Assembly: GCF_902686445.1 (NCBI RefSeq)
Contig: NC_062224.1
Location: 53,567,156-53,631,155, forward strand
From: Sciurus carolinensis
Lineage: Eukaryota > Chordata > Mammalia > Rodentia > Sciuridae
Length of the DNA stretch: 64,000 nt
Reading direction: 5' to 3'
The position numbers and the translations under genes are program-made. The notes under the pieces were generated by a model. That model did not search any database. It was not told where the DNA came from and was given only the letters and a program-made list of their open reading frames with translations. Shown here one piece after another: positions 43,779 to 55,759 of this stretch (its first letter is position 1; the number at the start of each line of letters is the position of its first letter).

Positions 43779-44580
43779 AAGGTAAAACTGGGAGTCTCTA
43801 TTTTTTTAGGTCTGCTTGAATTTTTTATGCATAGAAAGATCTGAAAACTAGTAGAATAGATAATAATTAAAATCCCTTGGTGGCACTGGGTGGGTGGTGA
43901 TGGCTCCTTCTGTGACTTCAGTGCTGCTTGAGCAGCTGCAGGCTTTCAGTTTTCACGTGGACAGAGCGATTTTGTTTGGATTCAAGGTAAGAGGTCTGCT
44001 CTAGGGCAGCTGAACTTGTGCCAAAGAGCTCTTCCTGGACAGGATCAAGAAGGTACTGTGCACTTCAGGCCACCCTTGCTCTCTGTGACCTTTCGCCCTC
44101 AGGCCATGCTGTGGTTGAGCTTTGTCACTGTCCCCAGACCTTCTGGACAAGACCTGAGTGAGGTCTGTATTGGGAACTGAGGCCTGTAGTATATTTACTC
44201 TCTTTACAAAGAATGAGGTTGCTGATTGACCACTTGGTGAAAGAAAAATAATCATAGCACTGAAGTAGAACAGGACTTTGAAGGAGTTATTTCAAGGAAA
44301 CCTGAAGATACATTTAGCATTCAACACTCTAGGCTTCACTCTCCTGCATTGGAGGCCCAGGTTGATCCACTCACAGGGGTTGAAGATCTCTAGGGACAAT
44401 TACTGGCCCTGAGACCCCAGAAATGGGCATCCTCAACCCATACCTCAAATACTCTCTGGCAGGTGTGTACCTGTGGCCCAGCATCTTCCTGGTGCTAATG
44501 ATTAACAGGTCCAAAAAACAGGAGAGACACTGCCCTGAGTGAAAGCAGGGAGCTTTAAGCAGAAAGATTTCAGAGATTAT
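43779..44580. other. No recognised gene; contains one small hydrophobic frame
   Basis: A 39-codon plus-strand frame at 44423-44542 starts MGILNPYLKYSLAG and has one possible membrane segment (VYLWPSIFLVLMI) followed by a basic, charged tail (NRSKKQERHCPE). I do not recognise it. It may be part of a decayed retrocopy or chance. Nothing else is assignable. Confidence 0.3.
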
Positions 44581-46027
44581 CGGAGTTTCAAGATGGCAGA
44601 CTAGAGGGTGGCTGCATTTCATGTTGCTCCAGGATGCAGGATTCAAAAGAGGAGATAGTAAGAGACTTGGGACCAACTCAAAGCCGCCGGGTGAGTATCT
44701 CCCATTGGGGAGGCATCCTGAATGGGGCAGTAGTCCCAGAACGCAGGGAACTGTATGAAGTAGAGTTGCCAGCGAGACACCTCTCCCCCCAGTGGAGCGG
44801 TGAACACAGGACAACTGGGAACATCATAGTGGTGGCTGCTCAGCACAACGCTTGGACTCGGAGCAACCACTGGGGCTCCAGGTGGCTGCGTGAGGAGGAG
44901 CTGCATGGCGAGCTGTTTGGACTCAGAGCCACCACTTCTGAACACCGGGGGACTGCCTGGAGGAAGAGGAGGAATGTGGCGGGTCACTTGGTCTAGGAGT
45001 GACTGCATCAGAGCTACAGGAGGTTGCCAGAGGAGGAAGCAAGTGGTGAGTTGTTTGGACTCAAAGTGACCACTCCTGAACACCAGTGGCCTGCCTGGAG
45101 GAGGAGCACAGTGGGTCACTTGGTCTCTGAGCGACCGCTCCTGAACACCCGGGGGCTACCCCGAGGAGGAGGAGGAACAGGGCGGGTCACTTGGTCTCAG
45201 AGTGACTGCTAGGGCTACGGGCGGTTGGCAGGAGGAGGAGATGCAAAGTGAGTTGCTTGGACTCCTAGTGACTGCGTCAAAACACCGGGCAGGTGTCCAG
45301 AGGAAGAGGTGTGTGGCGGGTCTCTGGGACTCAGAGCTATTGTATGGGGCTCCAGGTGGCGGCTCAGAGGAGGGGCCGCATAGGGAGGCGATTAGGTGCA
45401 GAGCAGGGTCCCAGGACCTAGGCGGTTTCTTGGTGGAAGAGCCGCACAGAGACACGCTTAGCACGGAGCAAAGGTTTCGAGGACTGCGGGCAGATTCTCT
45501 GAGGAGAGGCAGCCTAAGGAGACTCGCCAGCAAAGGGTGAGGCTCACAGGCACAGGAGGTAGGTCTGGGCCCCTGGGAACATTGCAGAGGAAGACAGCCC
45601 AGCCCAGGCGGTAGTTGTGGATTGAGGGGAACCTCTAGGAAGGCAACTGACCAGAGAGACCTCCCCACCGGGTGAGTCTTCCCTGCCGGGTGAGGTTTTC
45701 CCACAGAACAGTAAAACCAGAGACACAAGCACAAACAGGCCTTGCCTCAGCCTGCAGCCTAGTTCCCCTTTGGATAACCATAGGTCAACAAGGGGAGGCA
45801 CCTCTGCCCACAATCAGGGAATATACCCCACCTGAGGGTCACCACCCCTAGAGAGGCAGCTTCCTTGTGGAGCACCACATTATCAACTTCCTCCAAGACT
45901 TCAGGCTACTGAAGGATAAGAGGGGATATACTAGCAATCTTCAGGGACATTATAAGTCAATAGAGGAAATCTGCAATATATTAAGGACCCACTGATTCCT
46001 GAACATATCAGAAAACAAGGGAAGAAA
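44581..46027 (+). promoter_or_regulatory. L1-E 5' UTR, type I, with YY1-type motif
   Basis: CAAGATGGC sits within the first 20 bases, as in L1-D. The stretch 44840-45540 holds degenerate repeats of about 100-150 bp built around GGTCACTTGGTCT / TTGGACTC / GAACACCGGG / GAGGAGG. These differ in length from the 0.5 kb units of L1-D but share words with them. The part next to ORF1 (45540-46027) aligns with 27600-27211 reversed. Confidence 0.75.
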
Positions 46028-47053
46028 ATGCCCCAAACAAATCTAGATGTTACATCAATAAAATCCAACGACAGCATGGCAGAAGAAATGACAGAAAGGG
46101 AGTTCAGAATGTACATAATTAAAATGATCAGGGAAGCAAACGATGAGATGAAAGAGCAAATGCAGGCATTGAATGATGAGATGAAAGAGCAAATGCAGGC
46201 ATTGAATGATCGCACCAATCGACAGTTAAAAGAGCAAATACAGGAAGCAAAAGATCATTTCAAAAAAGAGTTAGAGATATTGAAAAAAAACCAAACAGAA
46301 ATCCTTGAAATGAAGGAAACAATAAACCAAATTAAGAACTCCATAGAAAGCATAACCAATAGGATAGAACACCTGGAAGACAGAACCTCAGATATTGAAG
46401 AAAAAATATTTAACCTTGAAAACAAAGTTGAACAAACAGAGAAGATAGTAAGAAATCATGAACAGAATCTCTAAGAACTTTGGGATATCATGAAAAGGCC
46501 AAATCTGAGAATTATTGGGATTGAGGAAGGCTTAGAGAAACAAACCAAAGGAATGAACAATCTATTCAATGAAATAATATCAGAAAATTTCCCAAATCTG
46601 AAGAATGATATAGAAAATCAAGTTCAAGAGTCTTACAGGATTCCAAATACACAAAATTACAACAGACCCACACCAAGGCACATTATAATGAAAATACCTA
46701 ACATACAAAATAAAGACAGAATTTTAACGGCTGTGAGAGAAAAGAACCAAATTACATTCAGGGGGAAACCAATACAGATATCAGCAGATTTTTCAATCCA
46801 GACCCTAAAAGCTAGAAGAGTCTGGAACAACATTTTTCAAGCTCTGAAAGACAATGGATGCCAACCAAGAATCTTATACACAGCAAAACTTACCTTCAAA
46901 TTTGACGATGAAATAAAATCATTCCATGATAAACAAAGGCTAAAAGAATTTACAAAAAGAAAGCCAGCATTACAGAACATTCTCAGCAAAATATTCCATG
47001 AGGAAGATATGAAAAACAAACAAGCAAATCAGCAAAGGGAGGAATTATCCTAA
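46028..47053 (+). pseudogene. L1-E ORF1, one in-frame stop
   Basis: Starts MPQTNLDVTSIKSND. The frame is open to a TAA at 46472-46474 (a CAA Gln codon in L1-D), then continues in the same frame from 46475 to the TAA at 47051-47053. A 33-bp unit encoding DEMKEQMQALN is present twice in tandem in the coiled coil (46142-46174 and 46175-46207). RRM and C-terminal domains are otherwise complete. With this single nonsense codon the full protein is not made. Confidence 0.9.
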
Positions 47054-47130
47054 AGGAACTGTCAAATAAAGGAGGAACCAAGTTGTGTCAAAAAAATAAA
47101 TAAATAAATAAAATTTTAAAAATGAACCTA

Positions 47131-50100
47131 ATGACCGGGAATACAAATCATATCTCAATAATAACCCTGAATGTTAATGGCCTGAATTCATCAATAAAAG
47201 ACATAGACTGGCAGATTGGATTAAAAAGAAAGATCCAACAATATGTTGCCTGCAAGAGACTTACCTCATAGAAAGAGATACCCATAGACTAAAGGTGAAA
47301 TGATGGGGAAAAACATACCATGCACATGGACTCAGCAAAAAAGCTGGAGTATCCATCCTCATTTCAGATAATGTGGACTTCAAGCCAAAGTTAGTCAGAA
47401 GGGATAAAGAAGGACATTTCACACTGCTTAAGGGAAGCATAAATCAGCAAGATATAATAATCATAAACATCTATGCCCCAAACAGTGGCTCATCCATGTA
47501 TGTCAAACAAATCCTTCTCAATTTAGAAACCAAATAGACCATAACACAATAATACTAGTGATTTTAACATGCCTCTCTCACCACTGGACAGATCTTCCAA
47601 ACAAAAATTGAACAAAGAAACCATAGATCTCGATAACACAATCAATAATTTAGACTTAACAGATATTTATAGAATATACCATCCAACCAAGAGCAAATAC
47701 ACTTTCTTCTCAGTAGCACATGGATCCTTCTCTAAAATAGACCATATATTATGCCACAAAGCTAATGTTAGCAAATACAAGAAGATAGAGACACTATCTT
47801 GTATTCTATCAGATCATAATGGATTAAGTTAGAAATAAATGAAAGAGGAAAAAACAGAAACTACTGCAACAACTGGAGATTAAACAATATGCTATTATAT
47901 GATAAATGGATAACAGAAGATATTAGGATGGAAATTAAAAAATTCTTAGAGGTAAATGAGAACAAAGAAACATCATATCAAAATCTCTGGGACGCTATGA
48001 AAGCAGTACTTAGAGGAAAATTTATTTCATGGAGCGCATTTAATAAAAGAAGTAAATCTCAACAAATAAACAACCTAACACTACAGCTCAAAGCCCTAGA
48101 AAAAGAAGAACAGACCAACACCAAAAGTAGTACAAGACAGGAAATAGTTAAACTCAGAGCTGAAATCAACGAAATTGAAACAAAAGAAACAATACAAAAA
48201 GTTGACAAAATAAATAGTTGGTTCTTCGAAAAAATAAACAAAATTGATAAACCTTTAGCCACACTAACAAAGAGAAGATGAGAGAAAACCCAAATTACTA
48301 AAATTCGGAATGAACAAGGAAATATCACAACAGACACGACTGAAATACAAAACATAATTAGAAGCTATTTTGAAAATCTATACTCTAACACAATAGAAAA
48401 TTTGTAAGACACAACAGGTTTCTAGAGACATATGAATTGCCTAAACTGAACGAGGAGGACATACACAATTTAAATAGACCAATTTCAAGTAATGAAATAG
48501 AAGAAGTCATCAAAAGCCTACCAACATAGAAAAGTCCAGGACCTGATGGGTTCTCAGCCGAGTTCTACAAAACCTTTAAAGAAGAGCTCATTCCAATACT
48601 TCTCAAAGTATTCCATAAAATAGAAGAGGAGGGAACCCTCCCAAACTCATTCTATGAAGCCAATATTACCCTGATACCTAAACCAGACAGAGACACATCG
48701 AAGAAAGAAAATTTCAGACCAATATCCTTAATAAACATCAACGCAAAAATTCTTAACAAAAATTTTAGCAAATTGCATACAAAAACATATTAAAAAGATA
48801 GTGCACCATGATCAAGTGGGTTTCATCCCAGGGATGCAAGGTTGGTTCAACTTCAGGAAATCAATAAATGTAATTCACCATATCAATAGACTTAAAGTCA
48901 AGAATCATATGATTATTTCAATAGATGCAGAAAAAGCATTTGATAAAATACAGCACCCCTTCATGCTCAAAACACTAGAAAAATAGGAATAGTGGGAACA
49001 TTGCTTAACATTGTAAATGCCATCTATGCTAAGCCCATGGCCAATATCATTCTAAATGGTGAAAAACTGAAAGCATTCCCCCTAAAAACTGGAACGAGGC
49101 AGGGATGCCCTCTTACACCACTTCTATTCAATATCGTCCTTGAAACTCTAGCCAGAGCAATTAGACAGACCAAAGAAATTAAAGGGATATGAATAGGAAA
49201 AGAAGAACTCAAACTATCCCTATTTGCTGATGATATGATTAAATATTTAGAGGAACCAGAAAACTTTTAGAACTCATAAGTGAATTCAGTAAAGTAGCAG
49301 GATATAAGATCAATGCACATAAATCTAGTGCATTTTATACATAAGTGACGAATCTTCAGAAAGAGAAATTAGGAAAACTACCCCATTCACAATAGTATCA
49401 AAAATAAAATAAAATACTTGGGAATCAATCTCACAAAAGAGGTCAAAGATCTCTACAATGAGAACTACAGAACACTAAAGAAAGAAATTAAAGAAAACCT
49501 TAGAGGATGGAAAGATCTCCCATGTTCTTGGATAGGAAGAATTAATATTGTCAAAATGGCTATACTACCAAAAGTGCTATACAGATTCAATGCAATTCCA
49601 ATTAAAATCCCAATGATGTACCTTACAGAAATAGAGCAAGCAATTATGAAATCATCTGGAAGAATAAAAAACCCAAAATAGCTAAAGCAATCCTTGGCAG
49701 AAAGAGTGAAGCAGGGGGTATCGCAATACCAGATCTTCAACTCTACTACAAAGCAATAGTAACAAAAATGGCATGGTATTGGTACCAAAATAGAAAGGTG
49801 GATCGATGGTACAGAATAGAGGACACAGACACAAACCCAAATAAATACAATTTTCTCATACTAGACAAAGGTGCCAAAAATATGCAATGGAGAAAAGATA
49901 TCCTCTTCAACAAATGGTGCTGGGAGAATTGGAAATTCATATGCAACAGAATGAAACTTAACCCATGTCTCTCACCATGCACGAAACTAAACTCAAAATG
50001 GATTAAGGACCTCGGAATCAGACCAGAGACCTTGCATCTTATAGAAGAAAAAGTAGGTCCAGAGCTTCAACATGTCAGCTTAGGACCAGACTTCCTCAAC

Positions 50101-50583
50101 AGGAGTCCCATGGCACAAGAAATAAAAACAAGAATCAATAACTGGGATACATTCAAACTAAAAAGTTTTCTCTCAGCAAATGAAACTATCAGCAATGCAA
50201 AGAAAGAGCCTACAGAGTGGGAGAAAATCTTTGCCAATCATACTTCAGACAGAGCACTAATCTCCAGAATCTGTAAAGAACTCAAAAAACTTTACACCAA
50301 GAATGCAAATAATCCAATCGACAAATGGGCTAAGGAAATGAATAGACACTTCACAGAAGAAGATCTACAAGCAATCAACAAACATATGGAAAAATGTTCA
50401 ACATCTCTAGTAATAAGAGAAATACAAATCAAAATCACCCTAAGATTCCATCTCACCCCAATTAGAATGGCGATTATCAAGAATACAAGCAACAACAGGT
50501 GCTGGCGAGGATGTGGGGAGAAAGGTACACTCATACATTGCTGGTGGGGCTGCAAATAAGTGCAGCCACTCTGGAAAGCAGTG
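47131..50583 (+). pseudogene. L1-E ORF2, frameshifted and 3'-truncated
   Basis: The ATG at 47131 opens [11 protein letters not shown] 1-bp loss near 47193 breaks the first EN segment. Longer surviving frames include 47569-47832 (EN end), 47889-48281 (linker), 48801-49192 (RT) and 49768-50559 (C-terminal region with [18 protein letters not shown]). A TAG replaces a Lys codon in the usual [10 protein letters not shown] motif (near 48527). Inactive. Confidence 0.88.
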
Positions 50584-51310
50584 TGTTCCATATATCTGTT
50601 GTTCATATATCTGTTGGTCATTTATATGCCTTCTTTTGAGAGATGTTGATATAGTCCTTTATTATTTTTTAAAACTGGGGTTTTTATTCCATATCCTTTG
50701 CTGTGAAGAAACTTCTACTTAATGCAATCCTATTTACTTATTTGTTTATTTATTTATTTGTCTGAAGTTTTGGGGTCCCTTGTGATATGATATACTTATC
50801 ATTGCTCAGACCAATGTCATGAAATTTTTCTCCATGTTTTCTCCTAATAGTTTTACAGTTTCAGGTTTTTCATTTAAATCTTAAATATACTCTAAGATAA
50901 TTTTTGTGTTTGATATGAGAGAAAGATGAATTTTTATTGTTCACATGAGAATATTCATTTTCCCCACACCATTTGTTGATGAGATTGTCCTTTCCCCACT
51001 GTGTTTTCTTGGCATCTCAGGTGACAATCAAGTAACAATAAATGTCTGGCTCATTTATGGACTTTTGATTCTGCTCCACTGGTACATGTATCTGTTTTTA
51101 TGCCAATACCATGCTGTTTTGATCACAATATTTTTTAATATATTTTGAAGTCATGGAATGTGATGTCTTCAAATTTGTTCTTTTGCTAAAGAGCACTTTG
51201 GATATTTGGGGATTTTTGGTTCATAAGTATTTTAGAATATTTTTTCTATTTTTGTGAAAAAAAAACATTGGAATTTTTATAGGAATTACACTGAATCTTT
51301 ATATCTTTGA
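50584..51310 (-). mobile_element. Ancient mammalian L1 ORF2 fragment, antisense
   Basis: The plus strand reads as the reverse complement of old L1 ORF2 C-terminal text: CCACACCATTTGTTGATGAG, then CTTTCCCCACTGTGTTTTC, TTTTTATGCCAATACCATGC and ATTGGAATTTTTATAGGAATT. It is far more diverged than the young L1s, and its 5' part has been cut away by the join to L1-E. Confidence 0.8.
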
Positions 51311-51427
51311 GTAATGAACACATTTATCAGGATCTAAAAATCAGTTTAAAAATGACAAGCTGCCAGTAGTCAGTTCTTATCTATCAATAATTGTTTTAAA
51401 CATAAATAAATTAAAATTTTTTCACCA
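51311..51427. other. AT-rich, possibly decayed L1
   Basis: Resembles plus-strand L1 text in part (GACAAGCTGCCAGTAG...) but too short to call. Confidence 0.3.
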
Positions 51428-51439
51428 AAAGACATCAAG

Positions 51440-51512
51440 TCATATATGTATGATATGTCAAAAACATTCTAGTGTCATGTAAAACTAAAAAGAACAAATA
51501 AAAAAATTCTTT
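51440..51512 (+). mobile_element. Very short (73 bp) L1-type 3'-end insertion with TSD
   Basis: Flanked by a perfect 12-bp repeat AAAGACATCAAG (51428-51439 and 51513-51524). The insert reads GTATGATATGTCAAAAAC, then TCTAGTGTCATG and AACAAATAAAAAAATTC, like the extreme 3' end of an older L1 (compare 34350-34395). A severely 5'-truncated retrotransposition event. Confidence 0.75.
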
Positions 51513-51524
51513 AAAGACATCAAG

Positions 51525-52039
51525 GGGATGAATGGAATAAAAATAAGACTTAAAAATGTTTCCTATGAATGGAAGAAAATAAGATTTAAAAATGCTTTCT
51601 CTAAGAGATTCTCTTTACCCTTAAAAACACATATGCATTGAAAGTGAAGGGATAAATGAAGATAAGCAAGGCAAATGGAAATGAAAAGAGAATAGGGACA
51701 GCAAAAAAAAAAAAGTTAACTAAGAAATATCAGAGTTAAATTGCATTATAGGAAAATGAAGATGGAAGAGCAGATCTATATAGCAAACAAGTAACAAATG
51801 AAGCTCACCATAGAGATGATTAAAGTGAATATTCTAAAAGTCATATTGTACAATTTCAAGTTTGAAGGAACTTGGAATTTGGTTACTGGAGCAGAACATA
51901 AGAAAATAATTCCTTGACCATAAATCCTAAACAGGGAAGAAGTGGGTGTGGGGAGGGTTACAAAGACAGAAAAATGGAGAGGAAAAGAATATCAGTTTAC
52001 TTCCTTACTATTTGGAAAGAAAAGCAGTCCAAGTGAAAA
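51525..52039 (+). other. Possibly decayed ancient L1; no gene
   Basis: Around 51625-51700, GCATTGAAAGTGAAGGGATAAATGA and ATGGAAATGAAAAGAGAA resemble old L1 ORF2 text on the plus strand. The rest is not assignable. Confidence 0.35.
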
Positions 52040-53043
52040 CATGATAGGCACAAAAAGACAGTGAAGAAAATCAGGCCCACGTGTAACTCCAGTGCTGCAC
52101 AGCAGCCCAGGCTCAACCAGAGTCACTGCCCACAGTCCCCAGCACTGCCCAGGTCCAGCCTGTGGTCTCCTGTGCTGCACTGAGGCTCCCCAAGTACCAA
52201 CATGTGGGGTCATCTCTGCCCACTATCATGGATTGTTCCCAACCTGGATACACCATTCTTAGTTGGGGCAGCTCCCTTCCGGGGACACTGAATTATCAAG
52301 TACCTCTCATACATCTGGCTACTGAAGACCAGGAGGTTTAGATAGTATAGCATAGTTACATTGTAGAACAGTTTATTATTATTATTATTCCTACTTTTCT
52401 ATTTTTTTTATTATTTTTATCACTCTCTCTATTCTTCTTATCTGTCTGTTTTCTTGGAGACTCTCCCTTTTCTCATGCTAACAACCAATTTCTTTTGATT
52501 CCACTTTCATTCTTCCTATGACCTAGTACCTCTATAGACTCACTTCTTACCTCATTAACATTATATTCTACATCCCTTGCCATCCTCTTTGTCACCATTA
52601 GACATTATGGACCTTATTGCAAACCTATTGTTTATGCTATAGATAATAATTGAACAAATCATCTCTGTTTATAAAGACAATACTGTTAATATCTTAACAG
52701 GGACTGTTTGGGTTAATGATGCATATTGTTTGTATTGTGTGCTGCTAATATTGATCTCCCACTTTAAAGTGAGGTATTGAAAACCTGAAGGGACACTATA
52801 TACCTATAGAGGGGAAACAGAAATATCTCGAATCCACATTGCTAGAGGGGAAAATACACGAACAACATGAGATAACAAGGGAAGAAAGTGTCCCAAACAA
52901 ACCTAGATGCTATATCAGTAGAATCTAATGACAGCATGGTAGAAGAAATGTCAGAAAAGGAGTTCAAAATGTACATAATTAAAATGATCTGAGAAGAAAA
53001 GAATGAGATAAGAGAGCAAATGCAGGCAATGAATGATCACTCC
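52040..53043 (+). mobile_element. L1-F, first piece: 5' UTR and start of ORF1 (resumes at 55806 and as L1-I at 62706)
   Basis: The leader (type II in its T-rich part, 52300-52866) precedes an ORF1 start near 52867. The first 52040-52300 differ from L1-C, so the left boundary is approximate. ORF1 text (MSQTNLDAISVESND-like, then KEFKMYIIKMI) carries a TGA near 52990. At 53043 it is interrupted by ERV2, and its text continues exactly at 55806 after a 6-bp duplication. Confidence 0.8.
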
Positions 53044-53796
53044 TATTGCGTGGGTATTTATCAGTGGTAGTCTGGAAACGGAGCTACTTCTATTATCTCT
53101 CTCTTTAGTGGGTTGCTTCCTGCCTTGCTTGCTTGTTTATAGAGGATAGAGGAAATGAGGCTTACTTGCTTTGAGAGGAGAGAGAGAGAGGCTTTGCATA
53201 AGAGAGAAAGAGAGACTTTGCTTAAGAGAGAGAGACTACACTTTCAGAGATCTATATCTTCTTAGTTCTGCTGCTTCTTAAAGGTGCGTCCTGCATCATG
53301 TGAACTAGGGGTGCGTCTATCTGAGGTGCTTCTTAGTGATGTGTCCCATGTACTGCGATCTGCCTATCTGTGACCTAGAGGTGTGTTCTCAATTCTCCGC
53401 TCTGTGATCTGCCTTCCACCGCTGCCTGCTGCTTCTCTCTCCGAGCTGCTTCTATCTGCTTGTTGCCTTTTCTTCCTTTCTGCTAGTGGCTTCTCTCTGC
53501 TTCTTTCTGCTAGCTGCTGCTCTGTTGTTGTGCTCACGCCTTCCACCTATGGCCTGCTTATATTCCTTCCAGGAGGCAGAGAGTAGGGCCATGCCTCTTA
53601 TGCAAAGATTAGGCAAGAAGCTAGATGTCCGAGCAGGCACAATTAGGAGTGCTCGAGAACACATGTGCATGCATTGTGTGCGTGGACGATAAATCACCTG
53701 AATGTGCTTATGTCAATTAACCTCCTCACTGCCGACAACCTCTGGTTGACTGCCAGGCGCCATCCTGGCACCGTCTGCATGGCACAGTCCCCAACA
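53044..53796 (-). repeat. ERV2 3' LTR, 753 bp
   Basis: On the minus strand it starts TGTTGGGGACTG. The far end is slightly mutated (TATTGCG on the plus strand where TGTTGC would be expected). Its interior has GA-rich repeats (53160-53240) and CT/TG-rich repeats (53400-53530), and resembles the solo LTR at 21228-21868. Confidence 0.82.
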
Positions 53797-53816
53797 ATTC
53801 CCCCTTCTTTTTATAA
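53797..53816 (-). other. ERV2 polypurine tract
   Basis: The minus strand reads TATAAAAAGAAGGGGGAATT directly before the LTR start TGTTGGGG. Confidence 0.75.
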
Positions 53817-53899
53817 AATGGAAAGAAAACTGGCAGGGATCGTGTCTGTCTTAGGTTGTCCACGGCAGAGCAACATCCTTACCCGTCATTGGACAATGA

Positions 53900-54500
53900 G
53901 GCTCTAGCCCTCATTTCCTGTCTTAGGTTGGTATGAGCTCCCCATGAATCTTACCCGTCTTTGACTACCAATCCAGCATACTAAGCCATATACTGGGAGA
54001 TTATTCCACTTCAAGGGCGGCATGGCCTGTTTTATGATCACACTATGAGCCTGCTGACTGGCTTTGAGGCGTTTGTAGATGTAGAATAGAATTAACACAA
54101 GCATACCCAAGCCTATTAGTGTAAAACTTAAGAGTCCCCAAAATTTGGTGCCAAATTGTGCTGAAAAACCAATCATTTCACCCTCTCTACATTTTTCAAT
54201 ATTAACTCCATTAACCTTCTGGTCAGTGCACTTCCCTTTACTTATAAACCCTCCTTAAAGGTGAGGTATCAGCATGAGGAATTAGAAGTGAGTTACACAG
54301 GATGAAAATAAGCAGCTTGCATTTACTGAGAAAAAGATGAAAACCATCTGAGCGGCCAAATCAGCTTATGAGGGGCTATGGGTCCAACCAATTCCAATTT
54401 GGGAATTGCCCAAGTGATGCAATCACTATCAGCAAAAAGATCTGTTACTCCTTAAACTCTACAAGGGCTATGACAGCTGCTTCCATTTTGTGAGCCTTGA
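53900..54500 (-). pseudogene. ERV2 env, transmembrane-subunit remnant
   Basis: The frame 54176-53904 contains a strong hydrophobic helix (LLSFTLIGLGMLVLILFYIY) followed by a basic cytoplasmic-tail-like stretch (KRLKASQQAH), the usual end of a retroviral TM subunit. More N-terminal text (54181-54500) is broken. This is the domain that ERV1 lacks. No intact product. Confidence 0.6.
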
Positions 54501-55270
54501 GTTGAAGAGTTCTGTGCCCTGTTTCTTAAATGATTTGGCAACATCTTTCCCTCAACAACAGTAACTAATTTGCACTTGTTAACCCAATGTTTTCCCTTTC
54601 TGCACTTTGGGCAAAGACCTGGGGTACAAGGTGTAACAGATTTTACTATAGTTATCTCTTGGCTTTTCTTTTGTTAGGGCATTGTCTCTTTGCTGCTGTA
54701 TGTATCTGTGCATACACTCCAGGATCATATTGATTTTGAGTATCTATTAAAGCATATTGGCCTTCTATTAGCATATCAACATTTCTACTTTGCTACTGCG
54801 TTTCTGCAAGCAGTTTCAACAGTTATTTCTTGCTACTGAGCTCTCCAATTAGACATTGTCCCCCAGATAACACTGCTCTGCATAGCTGTTTCAGTCTTAA
54901 CTGCCTCTTTAAAGTTTTTCTAATGGTTGATGGTATCTCTATTTTGGTCCTCAAATATGGGCAGGTTCCACAAATTTTGAAGCTCTTTGTATTAGGTTTA
55001 GCTTTCTCCTACCTTTTCCCCTTGTTCTTAAGTTTTCACTACCACTTGGTTACTCCTTTTGAGGGGTTCTTTGTATTAGATTTAGCTCTCTCCTTTTTCC
55101 CTTGTTCTTTTTCTGAGTAATTGTTTTCTAGGTTACTACCACTCAATTCTTCCTCACTTTGTTCTCTTTAAGAGTTCGTTTCTGTTGCTATTAGATCCTG
55201 TTTATGAAGATTCCCCTGTGGCACACTAAGCAGCTTTTCTTCTATAAAGCCTGGGCTTATTTCTGTTAGA
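54500..55270 (-). pseudogene. ERV2 gag remnant (capsid and nucleocapsid), broken
   Basis: A zinc knuckle CPKCRKGKHW with following V-N-K-C lies near 54620-54580 (CX2CX4HX4C), like the second knuckle of ERV1. Further right, 54840-54970 contains text parallel to ERV1 capsid (FEDQN...YH, SGGQC). Multiple stops and small deletions. Confidence 0.65.
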
Positions 55271-55360
55271 GTTTGAATATGTGATACAAAGGCCACACTA
55301 ACAGTAGTACAAACACACAAACAATACAAAATACACACATTACTATAGGACGTCCATTAC

Positions 55361-55505
55361 ATTCCCTCACGGGGAATCTTCCATTAATATTCCCTCACTA
55401 GGGGAATCTTCCGTTATATTCCCTCTCTAGGGGAATCTTCCATTAACATTCCCTCACTAGGGGAATCTTCTGTTATATTCCCTCTCAAGGGGAATCTTCC
55501 GTTAA
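55361..55505 (-). repeat. Five tandem repeats of about 29 bp in the ERV2 leader
   Basis: ATTCCCTCACTAGGGGAATC followed by TTCCRTTA is repeated five times with small changes. Each unit contains the imperfect palindrome TTCCC...GGGAA. ERV1 has one comparable unit at about 41508-41533 and a more diverged one at 41548-41570, so the array expanded in ERV2. It lies between the primer site and gag. Confidence 0.9.
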
Positions 55506-55739
55506 ACCCTTTCTGTTATGACAAATACACAAGTAACACAAAATACACACATTTTTGCACTTCACTGTTATGCCCTTGGTGATCTTTAACTATCCCTTGC
55601 CCTTAAACCGCTCCGGCCAGAAACTCCTGCGAGGTTCTTACTTTCCCTGCCGTACCTATTCCCAGAGACAGACTTCCTCAGTTTACTTTCCCCACCGTGC
55701 TGATTTCCTTTTTCCCCCTAAGGCTGTTGCTTATTTCCC

Positions 55740-55757
55740 TCCCCGTATGGGCCACCA
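55740..55757 (-). other. ERV2 primer-binding site, tRNA-Ile
   Basis: The minus strand reads TGGTGGCCCATACGGGGA two bases inside the LTR edge: complementary to the tRNA-Ile(AAU) 3' end with one mismatch (a different position from ERV1). Confidence 0.8.
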
Positions 55758-55759
55758 TT

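Larger units (their letters stand above)
44581..50583 (+). mobile_element. L1-E: LINE-1 with complete 5' end, truncated at its 3' end
   Basis: It begins with the canonical start TTTCAAGATGGCAGACTAGAGGG, then a type I 5' UTR, a nearly intact ORF1 and a frameshifted ORF2. At 50583, in the C-terminal ORF2 domain ([10 protein letters not shown] region), the match stops and an ancient antisense L1 begins. There is therefore no 3' UTR or A tail. Loss of the 3' end after insertion, by deletion or recombination with the adjoining L1 copy, is the likely cause. Confidence 0.92.

Noticed and set aside
44634..45813. Overlapping frames of 90-190 residues on both strands
   Set aside because: Same explanation: the L1-E 5' UTR with degenerate repeats, no recognised domain.
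55361..55505. CRISPR-like array (regular 29-bp repeats)
   Set aside because: Units are directly adjacent with no variable spacers, and lie in a retroviral leader in mammalian DNA.
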